Shown here piece after piece: positions 8,614 through 16,812 of a stretch of 45,855 bases of DNA (within the stretch, counting starts at the first letter, position 1; every line of letters begins with the position of its first letter). The notes under the pieces are model-generated. The model did not search any database, had not been told where the DNA came from, and saw only the letters and a list, made by a program, of their open reading frames with translations. The stretch is from NCBI GenBank assembly GCA_029213165.1, contig JARGNO010000008.1, positions 57,107-102,961 of the forward strand, written 5' to 3'. The stretch comes from Minwuia sp. Its GTDB lineage: Bacteria; Pseudomonadota; Alphaproteobacteria; Minwuiales; Minwuiaceae. Made by a program: the position numbers and the translations under genes.

Positions 8614-9407
8614 CAGCTGCCCGTCCAGTTCGGCGGGCGTTTCTCCAGAAACGAGGCGACGCCTTCCTGGTAGTCGTTCGATGTCTGGCTGAGGGCGTAT
8701 TGGTCCAGGTCCATGAAGCTGACCGCGTGGTTCAGCGCCTTGGCGGCCACATCCACGTCACGCTTGCACATGCGCACCTGCACCGGCGGCAGGGAGGCGA
8801 TGCGTTCCGCCATTTCCATCGCCTTGGCCATTGCCCCGCCCTTTGGCGTGACTTCGTCCGCCAGGCCCCAGTCGAGCGCGCGTTCCGCCCCGACCCTCTC
8901 CGCCATGACAACCACACGTTTGGATTTCGCCGGTCCGCACAGGTTCACGAAGCGCGGCACCGAATTCCAGCTCATGTTCATGCCCCGCTCGATCTCCGAC
9001 ACGTAGAGGGTTGAGCCTTCAGCCATCACACGCAGATCCAGCGAAACGGCAAGGGCAACGCCGCCGCCGACGCACCAGCCCTCAATGGCGCAGATCGTCA
9101 TCTGCTCCAGATCCTCCCAGGCCTTGCACATGCGCGGGCCGGTCTGCAGCAGTTTCCGCCGCTTCTGCAGCGGGGCGGTGCGCATGGCCAAGGAGCCGGG
9201 GTCCTTCAGGTCGAACCCCATGGAGAAATTGTCGGCCCGGCCGGTCAGCACGATGACGGAGGTCTCCAGATCCTCGTCGAAGTGCTTTGCGATCGCGGTC
9301 AGTTCCTGCATGGCCTCCAACGACAGCGGATTGGCCGCCAGGCCGCGGTCAAATCGGACAATCGCGATGCGGCCCACTTTCTCTATCGTCGAGAACTTCC
9401 ATTCCAT
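8613..9407 (-). CDS. Enoyl-CoA hydratase/isomerase (crotonase) family protein
   Basis: A 264-residue crotonase-fold protein. The oxyanion-hole segment MGFDL and the second signature WCVGGGVALAVSLDLRV followed by YVSEIERGMNMSW are clear. In classical enoyl-CoA hydratase two Glu act as acid/base; here the second is kept (Glu of SEIERG) but the first is replaced by Ala (GGGVALA against GGGCELA). Simple hydratase activity is therefore doubtful, and an isomerase, hydrolase or other crotonase-type reaction is possible. The start at 9407 has GGGGGAGGAAG directly upstream and is preferred to an in-frame ATG 15 bases earlier. It is convergent with the diiron gene and divergent from the DUF1330 gene. 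Confidence 0.88.
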   Translation of the reverse strand: MEWKFSTIEKVGRIAIVRFDRGLAANPLSLEAMQELTAIAKHFDEDLETSVIVLTGRADNFSMGFDLKDPGSLAMRTAPLQKRRKLLQTGPRMCKAWEDLEQMTICAIEGWCVGGGVALAVSLDLRVMAEGSTLYVSEIERGMNMSWNSVPRFVNLCGPAKSKRVVVMAERVGAERALDWGLADEVTPKGGAMAKAMEMAERIASLPPVQVRMCKRDVDVAAKALNHAVSFMDLDQYALSQTSNDYQEGVASFLEKRPPNWTGS

Positions 9408-9420
9408 GGCTTCCTCCCCC

Positions 9421-9438
9421 ATAACTGTCGGTCAGTAA
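9421..9438. promoter_or_regulatory. Possible TetR-family-like operator
   Basis: The 71-bp divergent gap between the crotonase and DUF1330 genes holds ACTGTCGGTCAGT (9424-9436), an imperfect palindrome with ACTG/CAGT arms; its inverse complement resembles the ACTGACCGACAGT-type sites of some TetR/FadR repressors. Position and form are suggestive only. Confidence 0.25.
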
Positions 9439-9478
9439 TCAGTGTGGAACAATTCACAGCAACCGGGGAGCCGAGTCC

Positions 9479-9766
9479 ATGAGCGCATATGTGATCGCCA
9501 GGGTAAATGTCACCGATCCCGACAAGTACGAGAACTACAAGGCGCTCGCGCCGGCTACGATCGCAAAGTACCAGGGTGAGTATGTCGCCCGGGGCGGCGA
9601 GACCGTGACGTTCGAGGGACCGGCGGAATCCCATCGCGTGGTGGTGCTGCGCTTCGCATCGCTGGAGGCCGCGAAGACCTGGTACCACTCGCCCGAGTAT
9701 CAGGCGGCCAAGAAGGAGCGCGAAGGCGCGGCGGACGGCTCCTTTATCGCGGTCGAGGGGCTCTGA
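9479..9766 (+). CDS. DUF1330 family protein
   Basis: A 95-residue protein matching the small DUF1330 family of ferredoxin-like alpha/beta barrel (dimeric) proteins. Family features seen: N-terminal YVIARVNVTDPDKYENYKALAPATI, then GGE..TFEGP, RVVVLRFASLEAAKTWYHSPEYQAAKKER. The biochemical role of the family is not established. The ATG has GGGGAG about ten bases upstream. Nothing nearby explains a specific function; it is divergent from the crotonase gene and 34 bases ahead of the P-loop gene, with which it may be co-transcribed. Confidence 0.93.
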   Translation: MSAYVIARVNVTDPDKYENYKALAPATIAKYQGEYVARGGETVTFEGPAESHRVVVLRFASLEAAKTWYHSPEYQAAKKEREGAADGSFIAVEGL

Positions 9767-9800
9767 GCCTGTCGCTCAATCTGACTTCTGGAGTTCACTG

Positions 9801-10709
9801 ATGTTCTATGAATCCGGCGATGCGTTCCGTCGCGCGGCGCACAAGTCGATCACGCTTCTCGGCATGTCGGGCGTGGGCAAGACGATGCTGGCTGAACGTC
9901 TGCCGACGGATCTTTGGTTTCACTATTCGGCGGATTACCGGATCGGGACCAAGTATCTGGAAGAGGACATTCTGGACAACATCAAGCGTCAGGCGATGCA
10001 GGTCCCGTTCCTGCGCAACCTGCTGCTGTCGGATTCGATCTATATCTGCTCCAACATCACCGTACAGAATCTCGATCCGATCTCGACCTTTCTGGGCAAG
10101 ATCGGACGACCGACCCCGGACGGCATGGAGGAGGGCGGACTGAGCTACGCCGACTTCCGCGAGCGCCAGGACCTGCATGAGCAGGGTGAGATCAGTTCCA
10201 TGCATGATGTCGCGCGTTTCATGCGCAAGGCGCTGGACATCTACGGCTATCCGAACTTCATCAATGACGCTTCCGGCAGCATATGCGAGATCGTGGACCC
10301 GACCGGCGACGAAGAGGATCCGGTGTTGCATGCACTGGCCGAGCATACATTGCTGCTCTACATCCGCGCGGGCGAGGCAGACTACAACAGGATCCAGGCG
10401 GCGGCGATGCGCAATCCGAAACCACTGTTCTACCGCGATGATTTCCTGCGCTCGGTGATCCCGGAGTACCGGGTGGAGCAGGGGCTGTCCGCCGCGCCTG
10501 TCGAGGAGGTGGCGGACATTGACCCGGATGATTTCGTGAAATGGGTGTTTCCGAAGCTCTGGCAGCATCGCATCCCGCGCTACCAGGCCATCGCCGACCG
10601 CTATGGATATGTGGTCGAAGCGGCGGATGTCGCCGGGGTCCGTGACCATGACGATGTGATCAACCTGGTCGCGGAAGCGATTGACCGCCGTGTGCGGGCT
10701 GCGGCCTGA
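9801..10709 (+). CDS. P-loop ATPase/kinase-like protein of unknown function
   Basis: A 302-residue protein with an N-terminal Walker A motif GMSGVGKT (residues 21-28) directly after SITLL, as in small nucleotide kinases and shikimate-kinase-like P-loop proteins. No clear Walker B or recognised effector domain follows. The middle contains the striking INDASGSICEIVDPTGDEEDP and the C-terminal part a helical FVKWVFPKLWQHRIPRYQAIADRYGY. There is no signal peptide or membrane segment, so it should be cytoplasmic. It lies 21 bases upstream of the metA-type gene on the same strand, so the two are probably co-transcribed; whether it acts in methionine metabolism is unknown. Confidence 0.75.
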   Translation: MFYESGDAFRRAAHKSITLLGMSGVGKTMLAERLPTDLWFHYSADYRIGTKYLEEDILDNIKRQAMQVPFLRNLLLSDSIYICSNITVQNLDPISTFLGKIGRPTPDGMEEGGLSYADFRERQDLHEQGEISSMHDVARFMRKALDIYGYPNFINDASGSICEIVDPTGDEEDPVLHALAEHTLLLYIRAGEADYNRIQAAAMRNPKPLFYRDDFLRSVIPEYRVEQGLSAAPVEEVADIDPDDFVKWVFPKLWQHRIPRYQAIADRYGYVVEAADVAGVRDHDDVINLVAEAIDRRVRAAA

Positions 10710-10730
10710 TCCGGCGGGGAGCGTTTCGAA

Positions 10731-11657
10731 ATGACACTTTTCCTGCCCGAAGGGTTGCCCTGTCTGTCGCAATTGCGTGACGAAGGGCTGAGCGTTGCCG
10801 AAGTTGCCTCACCGGATGAAGCGCTGGATGATGCCTTGCGGATCGGCATCCTCAACCTGATGCCGGACAAGATCGCGACCGAAGTGCAACTGATCAGGAT
10901 GCTTGCCCATGACACCCATGATGTCGCGGTCGTGCTGTTCGCGACCAGTGCCTACATGGATCGCGTGCGGCAGCCCGATTACCGATCTGCAAACACGCCC
11001 GTCGAGCATCTTCGGAAGTTCTACCGCAGCTTCGAAGACGTGCGGGACTTCGAATTTGACGGATTGATCATCACCGGTGCGCCGGTCGAACAGGTCCCCT
11101 TTGAAGAGGTGCCTTACTGGTCCGAGATGGTACAGATCCTGGACTGGATCGGACAGCGCGGTCTCGGCGTCTTCAGCATCTGCTGGGGTGCGCAGGCGGC
11201 ACTGAAGCACTATTATGAAATGCCGAAACATGTGTTGAGCGCCAAAAGGTTCGGGGTGTTTTCTCATGCAGTACTGGATAATGGAACCATGCTTGGGGGC
11301 GTGAGCAGACCCTTTGAAGTTCCGGTTTCACGACATTCCGAAACCCGTCGGGAGGATCTGCCCCGCGACACCGATCTGGTGGTCCTGGCGGAAAGCGCCG
11401 AGGCTGGAATCTGCCTGCTGGAGGACCCGGTGAAAGGTTGCGTCTACATGCTCAATCACTTCGAGTACGACGCGGACACCCTGAAGCGTGAATATGACCG
11501 GGACAAGAATTCAGGGGCACCGATCAACCTGCCGCTGAACTATTACCCGAACGATGATGACACCGCCGAACCGGTGGCGCGCTGGCAGCGGGATGGTCAG
11601 GCATTCTATGGCAATTGGCTCGACAGCATCGCAAGGCGTCGCGCCCGGCCTGTCTGA
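10731..11657 (+). CDS. metA: Homoserine O-acyltransferase, MetA family (acetyl-CoA use predicted)
   Basis: Activates homoserine for methionine synthesis by O-acylation in the cytoplasm. The 308 residues align end to end with E. coli MetA: NLMPDK with Lys47, nucleophile Cys151 in SICWGAQAA, and catalytic His243 and Glu245 in LNHFEYD. The residue after TGAPV is Glu120, matching Glu111 of Bacillus cereus MetA, which is reported to favour acetyl-CoA; succinyl-CoA enzymes such as E. coli's have Gly there. Homoserine O-acetyltransferase activity is therefore the better prediction despite the family name. No SAM riboswitch is possible in the 21-bp gap upstream; control would come from the promoter of the preceding gene. 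Confidence 0.93.
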   Translation: MTLFLPEGLPCLSQLRDEGLSVAEVASPDEALDDALRIGILNLMPDKIATEVQLIRMLAHDTHDVAVVLFATSAYMDRVRQPDYRSANTPVEHLRKFYRSFEDVRDFEFDGLIITGAPVEQVPFEEVPYWSEMVQILDWIGQRGLGVFSICWGAQAALKHYYEMPKHVLSAKRFGVFSHAVLDNGTMLGGVSRPFEVPVSRHSETRREDLPRDTDLVVLAESAEAGICLLEDPVKGCVYMLNHFEYDADTLKREYDRDKNSGAPINLPLNYYPNDDDTAEPVARWQRDGQAFYGNWLDSIARRRARPV

Positions 11658-11819
11658 AGCCCGGACGCTGCGCCTGCAAAGCTGGGTGGTGTTGTTTTAT
11701 TTCAACCACTTCCGGTACCAGTCACGTTAGCTTGCTGGTCATCAACTTGCATTACGTTGGGGTGCAATTGGTCTAATGTGCATTCTGCAACTTGCGGAAG
11801 AACCAGAGGTTTGACTTGC

Positions 11820-14012
11820 GTGTCTGATATGTCGGCGACTGGCGGTGGAACGGGAAGGGCGAGGACAGTGCTGTCCCGCGCCCTGCTTGTGCTTGCGCTG
11901 ATCCTGTCGCCTGTCAGCAATGGTATTGGCCAATCGGCTGCTGTCGATGCGCCGCTGGTCCGCGTGCTGTCCGCCGACCTCGGCCCGATGGCGCGGCTGG
12001 AATTCTCCTGGCCCGGTCCATTCCATGCTGAAGTCAGCCGGAGCAGCCGCCAGTTGCTGCTGCAATTCGATCAGGAGTTCAACAGCCCGTTTGTCGGCGC
12101 GTTGCGCCAGCGGCTGGCAAACTGGGTTGTCGGCGTCGACAAGCGCGCGCGCTCCATCGCCATCACGACCCGCGAGGATGCCCAGTTTGCCGTTCAGATC
12201 GACGGCAACGTGCTGGCCGTGGAGATCACGGCCCAGCCTGCACGGCTCGATGGTGGTCCTGTCGGAGGCACGACGACGGCACTGACCCTGCAGCCACCAT
12301 CTGCCGCCGCGCGGGGAAATGATCGCAGCCGAACCGTGCAGCTTGTACCACCAGGCAACAGTTCACATGCGCGGGCACCTGCCGTTCCGGCGCCGGCACC
12401 GGACCGCGACCCGTTGACGGAGCGGCGACTGGATGAAGCGGCAGAGCGTGCCCTGAGACAGCTTCGGCTGAAAGGGCCGAGTGTCCTGCCGGAAGTTTCC
12501 AGTGCCACCGTCGAGCAGGGCAGCACCACCGTGACGGAGCTTGTCCTGCAACCGCGTGTCGAGACTTCGTCCGACGCGACCGGCGCGGATATCATGTTCC
12601 ATTGGCCGAAGTCGGTGACAATCGAGCCGGAGGCGAGTGCGCGCGAACTGCTGCTCAGGTTTGCGGAGCCGATCGACAGTGGCGTCGCCGATGGCATCGC
12701 CGAGCAACTGCCCGGCTGGCTCAGCAGTGTTTCCGTCGGCTATGACAGCATGCTCATTATTGCCACACGCCCGGTTAATTTCGGTTTGGGCCACGAAGGG
12801 TCCATCACGCGGATCACGCTGACAGGCTCGGGCGAGGAGGCCATCGACGGCAGGTCAGCGGAGGATCTGCGCCTGGATGTGCTGCGTGCGCGCCTGAAGG
12901 CACGACAGGGCAAGACAGATGCGGCGCGCTCCGACCTTCAGGACCTGCAGCAGACCGCGCCGGAGAATGCCGACGTGCTGGTCGAGCTTGCAACGCTGGA
13001 GGAGAGCGTCGGCTCATGGCGCCGCGCGGTCAGCCTGTATGACAGGGCACTGAACCTCGACCCGAACCGGCGCGAACTCGCTTCGGCCAGGCGTTCGCTG
13101 GACCGCGAGAACGGTTCACAGCTTCGCATCGACAGCGATATCCAGTTTGTCGAAGGCGGCGACACCCAGTGGATCACCGTGGGCAGCGGTCGGGTCATCA
13201 CCTCGATGACCACGGAGTTCGGTGTCCGGGTCGAGAACCGGTGGCTGGATGATGATCAGGTGCTGCGGGTCAATGGTGTGACAGAGGCCGTCAGCGAGAT
13301 GCATCAGCGTGGTGAGGTCTATGGCGCGGTCGAACTGGCGCCGGGCCACGATCTGGAGGGCACCCTGCTTGCCGGTGCCGGATCCCCCGGCGCAGCGCTG
13401 AGATACGATTACAGGACCCCGCAGACCCGGACCACCTTGCGCCTGACCCTGCATCGTTCGTACTGGGAACTGGTCGAGGGGATCGTGGATGGTGCGCTGC
13501 AGGACGCCATCGGCCTGCGCCACGAGCATCAGCTCAGCCGTCGCTGGTTCGCGGAGGCAGAAGCGAGCCTGAACCGGTTCGGCATCGACAACATCGAGAC
13601 AGCCGCAACCTCCTTCGACCTTGGCGGCGCCCTGCGTTACCGCGTGCCCTGGGAAGCAGCCGACCTGACGGTGGGCTACACGCTTAGTGGCCGCTACGTC
13701 GGCGGTATCGAGACGCGGCGCGACGCGAATGGCAATGCCTTCAATCCCTTGCCCCTGACCGATACCGAATTCCATTCGCTGGATCTCTCCCTGGGTGACG
13801 CGATCGGTTCGGATTTCCGTTACAACACCTTCCTCAGCCTGTCGGTCGACCGCATCGGCGACGGAATTGGTCCCAGCATCGGCGGCGAACTGTTCTGGGA
13901 GATCACCGAGGACTCGCAACTCGGCCTGCGCGCCGGTCATTCCCGGGTTTCGGGGCGTGGTGATGATGCGGTCTTCACGCGTTTCGGCGGTCATCTGCTG
14001 GTCAGGTTCTGA
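11820..14012 (+). CDS. PelB-like outer-membrane protein (AMIN-like domains, TPR, beta-barrel)
   Basis: First gene of the Pel exopolysaccharide operon. From the GTG start (AGAGG ten bases upstream) it encodes 730 residues: a signal peptide or anchor (about 13-40), an AMIN-like beta domain (about 46-124), a Pro/Ala-rich linker, a second similar beta domain (about 238-335), TPR-like helices (about 346-435, including GSWRRAVSLYDRALNLDPN), and a C-terminal beta-barrel (about 436-730) ending in aromatic VRF as outer-membrane proteins do. TPR plus barrel next to pelD matches PelB, the Pel export porin, but PelB of Pseudomonas is near 1190 residues with many more TPRs. The tandem AMIN-like domains may replace part of that scaffold. 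The stop is two bases from the pelD ATG. In-frame ATGs at 11757 and 11829 are less well placed. Confidence 0.7.
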   Translation: MSDMSATGGGTGRARTVLSRALLVLALILSPVSNGIGQSAAVDAPLVRVLSADLGPMARLEFSWPGPFHAEVSRSSRQLLLQFDQEFNSPFVGALRQRLANWVVGVDKRARSIAITTREDAQFAVQIDGNVLAVEITAQPARLDGGPVGGTTTALTLQPPSAAARGNDRSRTVQLVPPGNSSHARAPAVPAPAPDRDPLTERRLDEAAERALRQLRLKGPSVLPEVSSATVEQGSTTVTELVLQPRVETSSDATGADIMFHWPKSVTIEPEASARELLLRFAEPIDSGVADGIAEQLPGWLSSVSVGYDSMLIIATRPVNFGLGHEGSITRITLTGSGEEAIDGRSAEDLRLDVLRARLKARQGKTDAARSDLQDLQQTAPENADVLVELATLEESVGSWRRAVSLYDRALNLDPNRRELASARRSLDRENGSQLRIDSDIQFVEGGDTQWITVGSGRVITSMTTEFGVRVENRWLDDDQVLRVNGVTEAVSEMHQRGEVYGAVELAPGHDLEGTLLAGAGSPGAALRYDYRTPQTRTTLRLTLHRSYWELVEGIVDGALQDAIGLRHEHQLSRRWFAEAEASLNRFGIDNIETAATSFDLGGALRYRVPWEAADLTVGYTLSGRYVGGIETRRDANGNAFNPLPLTDTEFHSLDLSLGDAIGSDFRYNTFLSLSVDRIGDGIGPSIGGELFWEITEDSQLGLRAGHSRVSGRGDDAVFTRFGGHLLVRF

Positions 14013-14014
14013 AC

Positions 14015-15547
14015 ATGCAGTCCGAACAGGCCAGACAATTGCTCGGTTTCGGTGAGGAAGAAGCCTCACGCACGGTCGTGAAGCAGGAATCCCGCTTCCT
14101 GAAATCGGCACAGGGTGTCGCCTATCTCGAGATCACGCTGATCATGTTGCTGCTGGTCGGCATTGATTATCTGATCGGCGGCATTGACGGTTTTGCGACG
14201 GTCAATCCGAACCCCTACTGGATTCCGGTCATCCTCATTTCCGTCCAGTACGGCGTCTTCGAGGGGCTGGTTGCGGCCTTCCTTTCATCGCTGCTGTCTG
14301 TCGGGTCACGGCTGATCGGACCGATACTGGAAGACGCCATCGACAATGGCCTGGACGTGGCCATCAGCGATGCCATTGGCGGTGATTTCACATCCTTCAA
14401 CAGCGAGGACTACCTGATCGCCTGGCAATATGCTGCTGAACCGCTGCTGTGGCTGATCGTTGCCCTGATGGTGGGCCTGCTGCGGGAAAGGTTGCGGCAG
14501 CGCAATCAGCAGCTTGCACACCAGTTGAGCGAGACGTCGGAGCGCGAGCAGGTCCTGACCACGGCCTACGAGCAGTTGCTGCATACCAAGGAGCATCTGG
14601 AGGTTCGCGTCGCCGGCCAGTTGAAGACCGTCTTCACGCTCTACCAGGCGGCAAAGGCCATCGAGAAGCTCGGCCCCGGTGAGGTGCTGATCGGCATTGC
14701 CGATCTTGTCCGCGCGGTCATGCAGCCGACGAAGTTCTCGCTCTATCTGCTGAATGGCAGCGTGCTTGAGGCCGTCACCAATGATGGCTGGGACGATGAT
14801 GATACCTATGCACGGGTATTCGATTCCTCGACCGCGATCTTTCAGGAAGTGGTGGGACGGCGCCACATCATGTCCGTGGTCAACACGGCAGATGAACGGC
14901 TGCTGGCGGGGGAGGGCATCCTCGCGGGGCCCCTGACATCCGTCGATACCGGTGAAGTCGTCGGTATGTTGAAGATCGAGAAGCTCGGCTTCCTGGATCT
15001 GCATGTCTCGTCGCTGGAGAACTTCCGCATCCTGAGCGAATGGGTCGGTACGGCCTTCGCCAATGCCCGTCGGTTCCGCAAGGCGCAGGGCAACATGTAC
15101 TTCAATGACGACCGGACCCTGTTGAGCGATACCGTTTATCGCCAGCACTCGCGCTTCATGAAGACGCTGGGCGAGAATCTGGGGATCGATGTCGCCGCGA
15201 TCCAGTTGAAGGCAGAGGGGCTGGACGTACTGCACGAGAACCGCCGCCATGCGGTGATCAAGGCGCTGCGGGACGTGGTCGAACAGCACATGTCACCCAT
15301 GGTGCAGGCTTTCGAATACAAGCAGAACGGCCGCGAGTTCGCCCTGATCCTGCCAACCGTCAATGCGGAAAGGGATGGCGCTTCGGTGGCCGACAGCATT
15401 GCCAAGGCCGTGATGCACTATCTGGAACTGGCAGAGGTGGAAGGGGTCAGGATCTCCGCAACCCCGAAGGCGATCCATTCCACCCCGATCGAGCAGGACA
15501 CGGGAAGCAGCCCGAGCACGCCAATCCTTCGGGCAGGCCAGGGATGA
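14015..15547 (+). CDS. pelD: PelD-like regulator of Pel polysaccharide synthesis
   Basis: A 510-residue inner-membrane protein with the PelD layout: hydrophobic segments (about residues 35-56, 67-97, 140-156), a coiled-coil (about 157-200), a GAF domain (about 205-350) and a degenerate GGDEF domain (about 365-480). PelD normally binds c-di-GMP and switches on the PelDEFG synthase. Here the GGDEF position reads NGREF (438-442), so no cyclase activity is expected, and by-eye alignment puts MVQA where the RxxD inhibitory-site motif should be. C-di-GMP binding is thus doubtful. The start follows the PelB-like stop by two bases, and the stop overlaps pelE by ATGA, so translation is likely coupled. 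Confidence 0.88.
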   Translation: MQSEQARQLLGFGEEEASRTVVKQESRFLKSAQGVAYLEITLIMLLLVGIDYLIGGIDGFATVNPNPYWIPVILISVQYGVFEGLVAAFLSSLLSVGSRLIGPILEDAIDNGLDVAISDAIGGDFTSFNSEDYLIAWQYAAEPLLWLIVALMVGLLRERLRQRNQQLAHQLSETSEREQVLTTAYEQLLHTKEHLEVRVAGQLKTVFTLYQAAKAIEKLGPGEVLIGIADLVRAVMQPTKFSLYLLNGSVLEAVTNDGWDDDDTYARVFDSSTAIFQEVVGRRHIMSVVNTADERLLAGEGILAGPLTSVDTGEVVGMLKIEKLGFLDLHVSSLENFRILSEWVGTAFANARRFRKAQGNMYFNDDRTLLSDTVYRQHSRFMKTLGENLGIDVAAIQLKAEGLDVLHENRRHAVIKALRDVVEQHMSPMVQAFEYKQNGREFALILPTVNAERDGASVADSIAKAVMHYLELAEVEGVRISATPKAIHSTPIEQDTGSSPSTPILRAGQG

Positions 15548-16812
15548 GTGGTGCGGCACTTTCCGATGCAGCGCTTGCAGCGGAACTGGAACGGATCGAG
15601 GAGGAGCGGGAGCGTCGCAGGGCCACTGTCGGTGGCCGGGATCACGCCACGTTTTCCATCCTCGGGATCGCCATCTTCGCAACCCTCGCCGAAGCTGGTC
15701 TTCTGGTCCAACTGTACATGTCGTTCGGGCCAGCCTGGATCTCGGCGCTGATACATATCGTTGTGGTTGGCCTGCTGGGGCTCGGCGCGTGGCGAATTCG
15801 CCCCAATGGGGGGCATTCCCGTTATCTGGTCCTGCTGTCAGTGACCACAACATTCCTGGGCGTCTTCGGACCACTGGGGACGATGCTGGCAATGCTGTTG
15901 CACGTCTATTTCCGCAGGAACGCTACCCCGTTCGAGGAATGGTATGCGTCCCTGTTTCCCGATCACTTCGATGCACCGTCGGAGAGGCTCTACGAGATGC
16001 TGACCCGGGGCCTCGCCGACTCGGCGAAGCAGGAGAACGTGACGTCCTTCACGGATGTCCTCCAGTATGGCTCCATCGAGCAGAAGCGGGCCGTGATCTC
16101 CCTGCTGACCCGTGACTTCAAGCCGGAGTTCGCGCCAGCCCTGCAGTCCGCCCTCTCCGACGCCAATCCGGCGGTGCGGGTGCAGGCCGCAACGGCCGCC
16201 GCAAGCATCGAGAACGCATTTCTCGAACGGGCAATGGAGCTTGAGCAGGCGGCGAAGGCCGCGTCAGGTGATCATGAGGCCCAGCTTGAAGTTGCCCGCC
16301 ATTTCGACAATTACGCCTTCAGCGGAATCCTTGATGGCGACCGCCAGTCGGAAAACCGGCGCAAGGCGGAGGAATCCTATCGGGCGGCACTGGGTCTGGA
16401 ACCGACACTGGCCGATGCCCTGCTTGGCGTCGGTCGGCTGATGGTACGGACCGGGCGTCTGGAGGAGGCTGCGCGATGGTTCGAGGCCGGTTTCGCCAAG
16501 GGTATCCTGCGACCGAGCGAGCTTGCCTGGTACATGGAGGCAGTCTTCCGCCTGGGCGACTTTGACAGGCTGCGCTATGCCGTGGCCGGTTTCGGCGATG
16601 ACCTGCTGGCCGACACCGCAATCAGTGACCGCCTGCGGGACGTGATCCTGGCCTGGCAGGGCGTGGATCCGACGCGGGATCTGGAAGAGGCCGAGCGACA
16701 GGCCGTTTCCCCGGCGGGGCATGTGACCGGCACGTCGCCGGACAATGTACCCGATGATGCAGGACTGACGCCGACGACAGGGGAGGCTCTGGTACCGAAT
16801 GGCGCGCGTTGA
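15544..16812 (+). CDS. pelE: PelE-like membrane/TPR protein
   Basis: A 422-residue inner-membrane protein of the Pel synthase complex. Seen: a charged N-terminal helix (RIEEERERRR), three membrane segments (about residues 37-59, 62-83, 94-122), then a soluble part with HEAT-like helices (about 180-225) and TPR-like repeats (about 235-350, including KAEESYRAALGLEPTLADALLGVGRL and GRLEEAARWFEAGF). PelE is thought to scaffold PelD and PelF at the membrane. Pseudomonas PelE is shorter (about 330), so this copy has an enlarged helical domain. The gene overlaps pelD by four bases and pelF by 14. Identification rests on architecture and on its place between pelD and pelF. Confidence 0.85.
   Translation: MSGAALSDAALAAELERIEEERERRRATVGGRDHATFSILGIAIFATLAEAGLLVQLYMSFGPAWISALIHIVVVGLLGLGAWRIRPNGGHSRYLVLLSVTTTFLGVFGPLGTMLAMLLHVYFRRNATPFEEWYASLFPDHFDAPSERLYEMLTRGLADSAKQENVTSFTDVLQYGSIEQKRAVISLLTRDFKPEFAPALQSALSDANPAVRVQAATAAASIENAFLERAMELEQAAKAASGDHEAQLEVARHFDNYAFSGILDGDRQSENRRKAEESYRAALGLEPTLADALLGVGRLMVRTGRLEEAARWFEAGFAKGILRPSELAWYMEAVFRLGDFDRLRYAVAGFGDDLLADTAISDRLRDVILAWQGVDPTRDLEEAERQAVSPAGHVTGTSPDNVPDDAGLTPTTGEALVPNGAR

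Noticed and set aside
10710-10730. SAM riboswitch ahead of the metA-type gene
   Set aside because: Only 21 bases separate the genes, too short for any known SAM riboswitch.
13116-14111. 331-codon frame antisense to the PelB-like gene
   Set aside because: No ribosome site, no domain, and the plus-strand protein has signal peptide and barrel features.
14015-15547. PelD as an active diguanylate cyclase
   Set aside because: The GGDEF position reads NGREF, so catalytic residues are absent.
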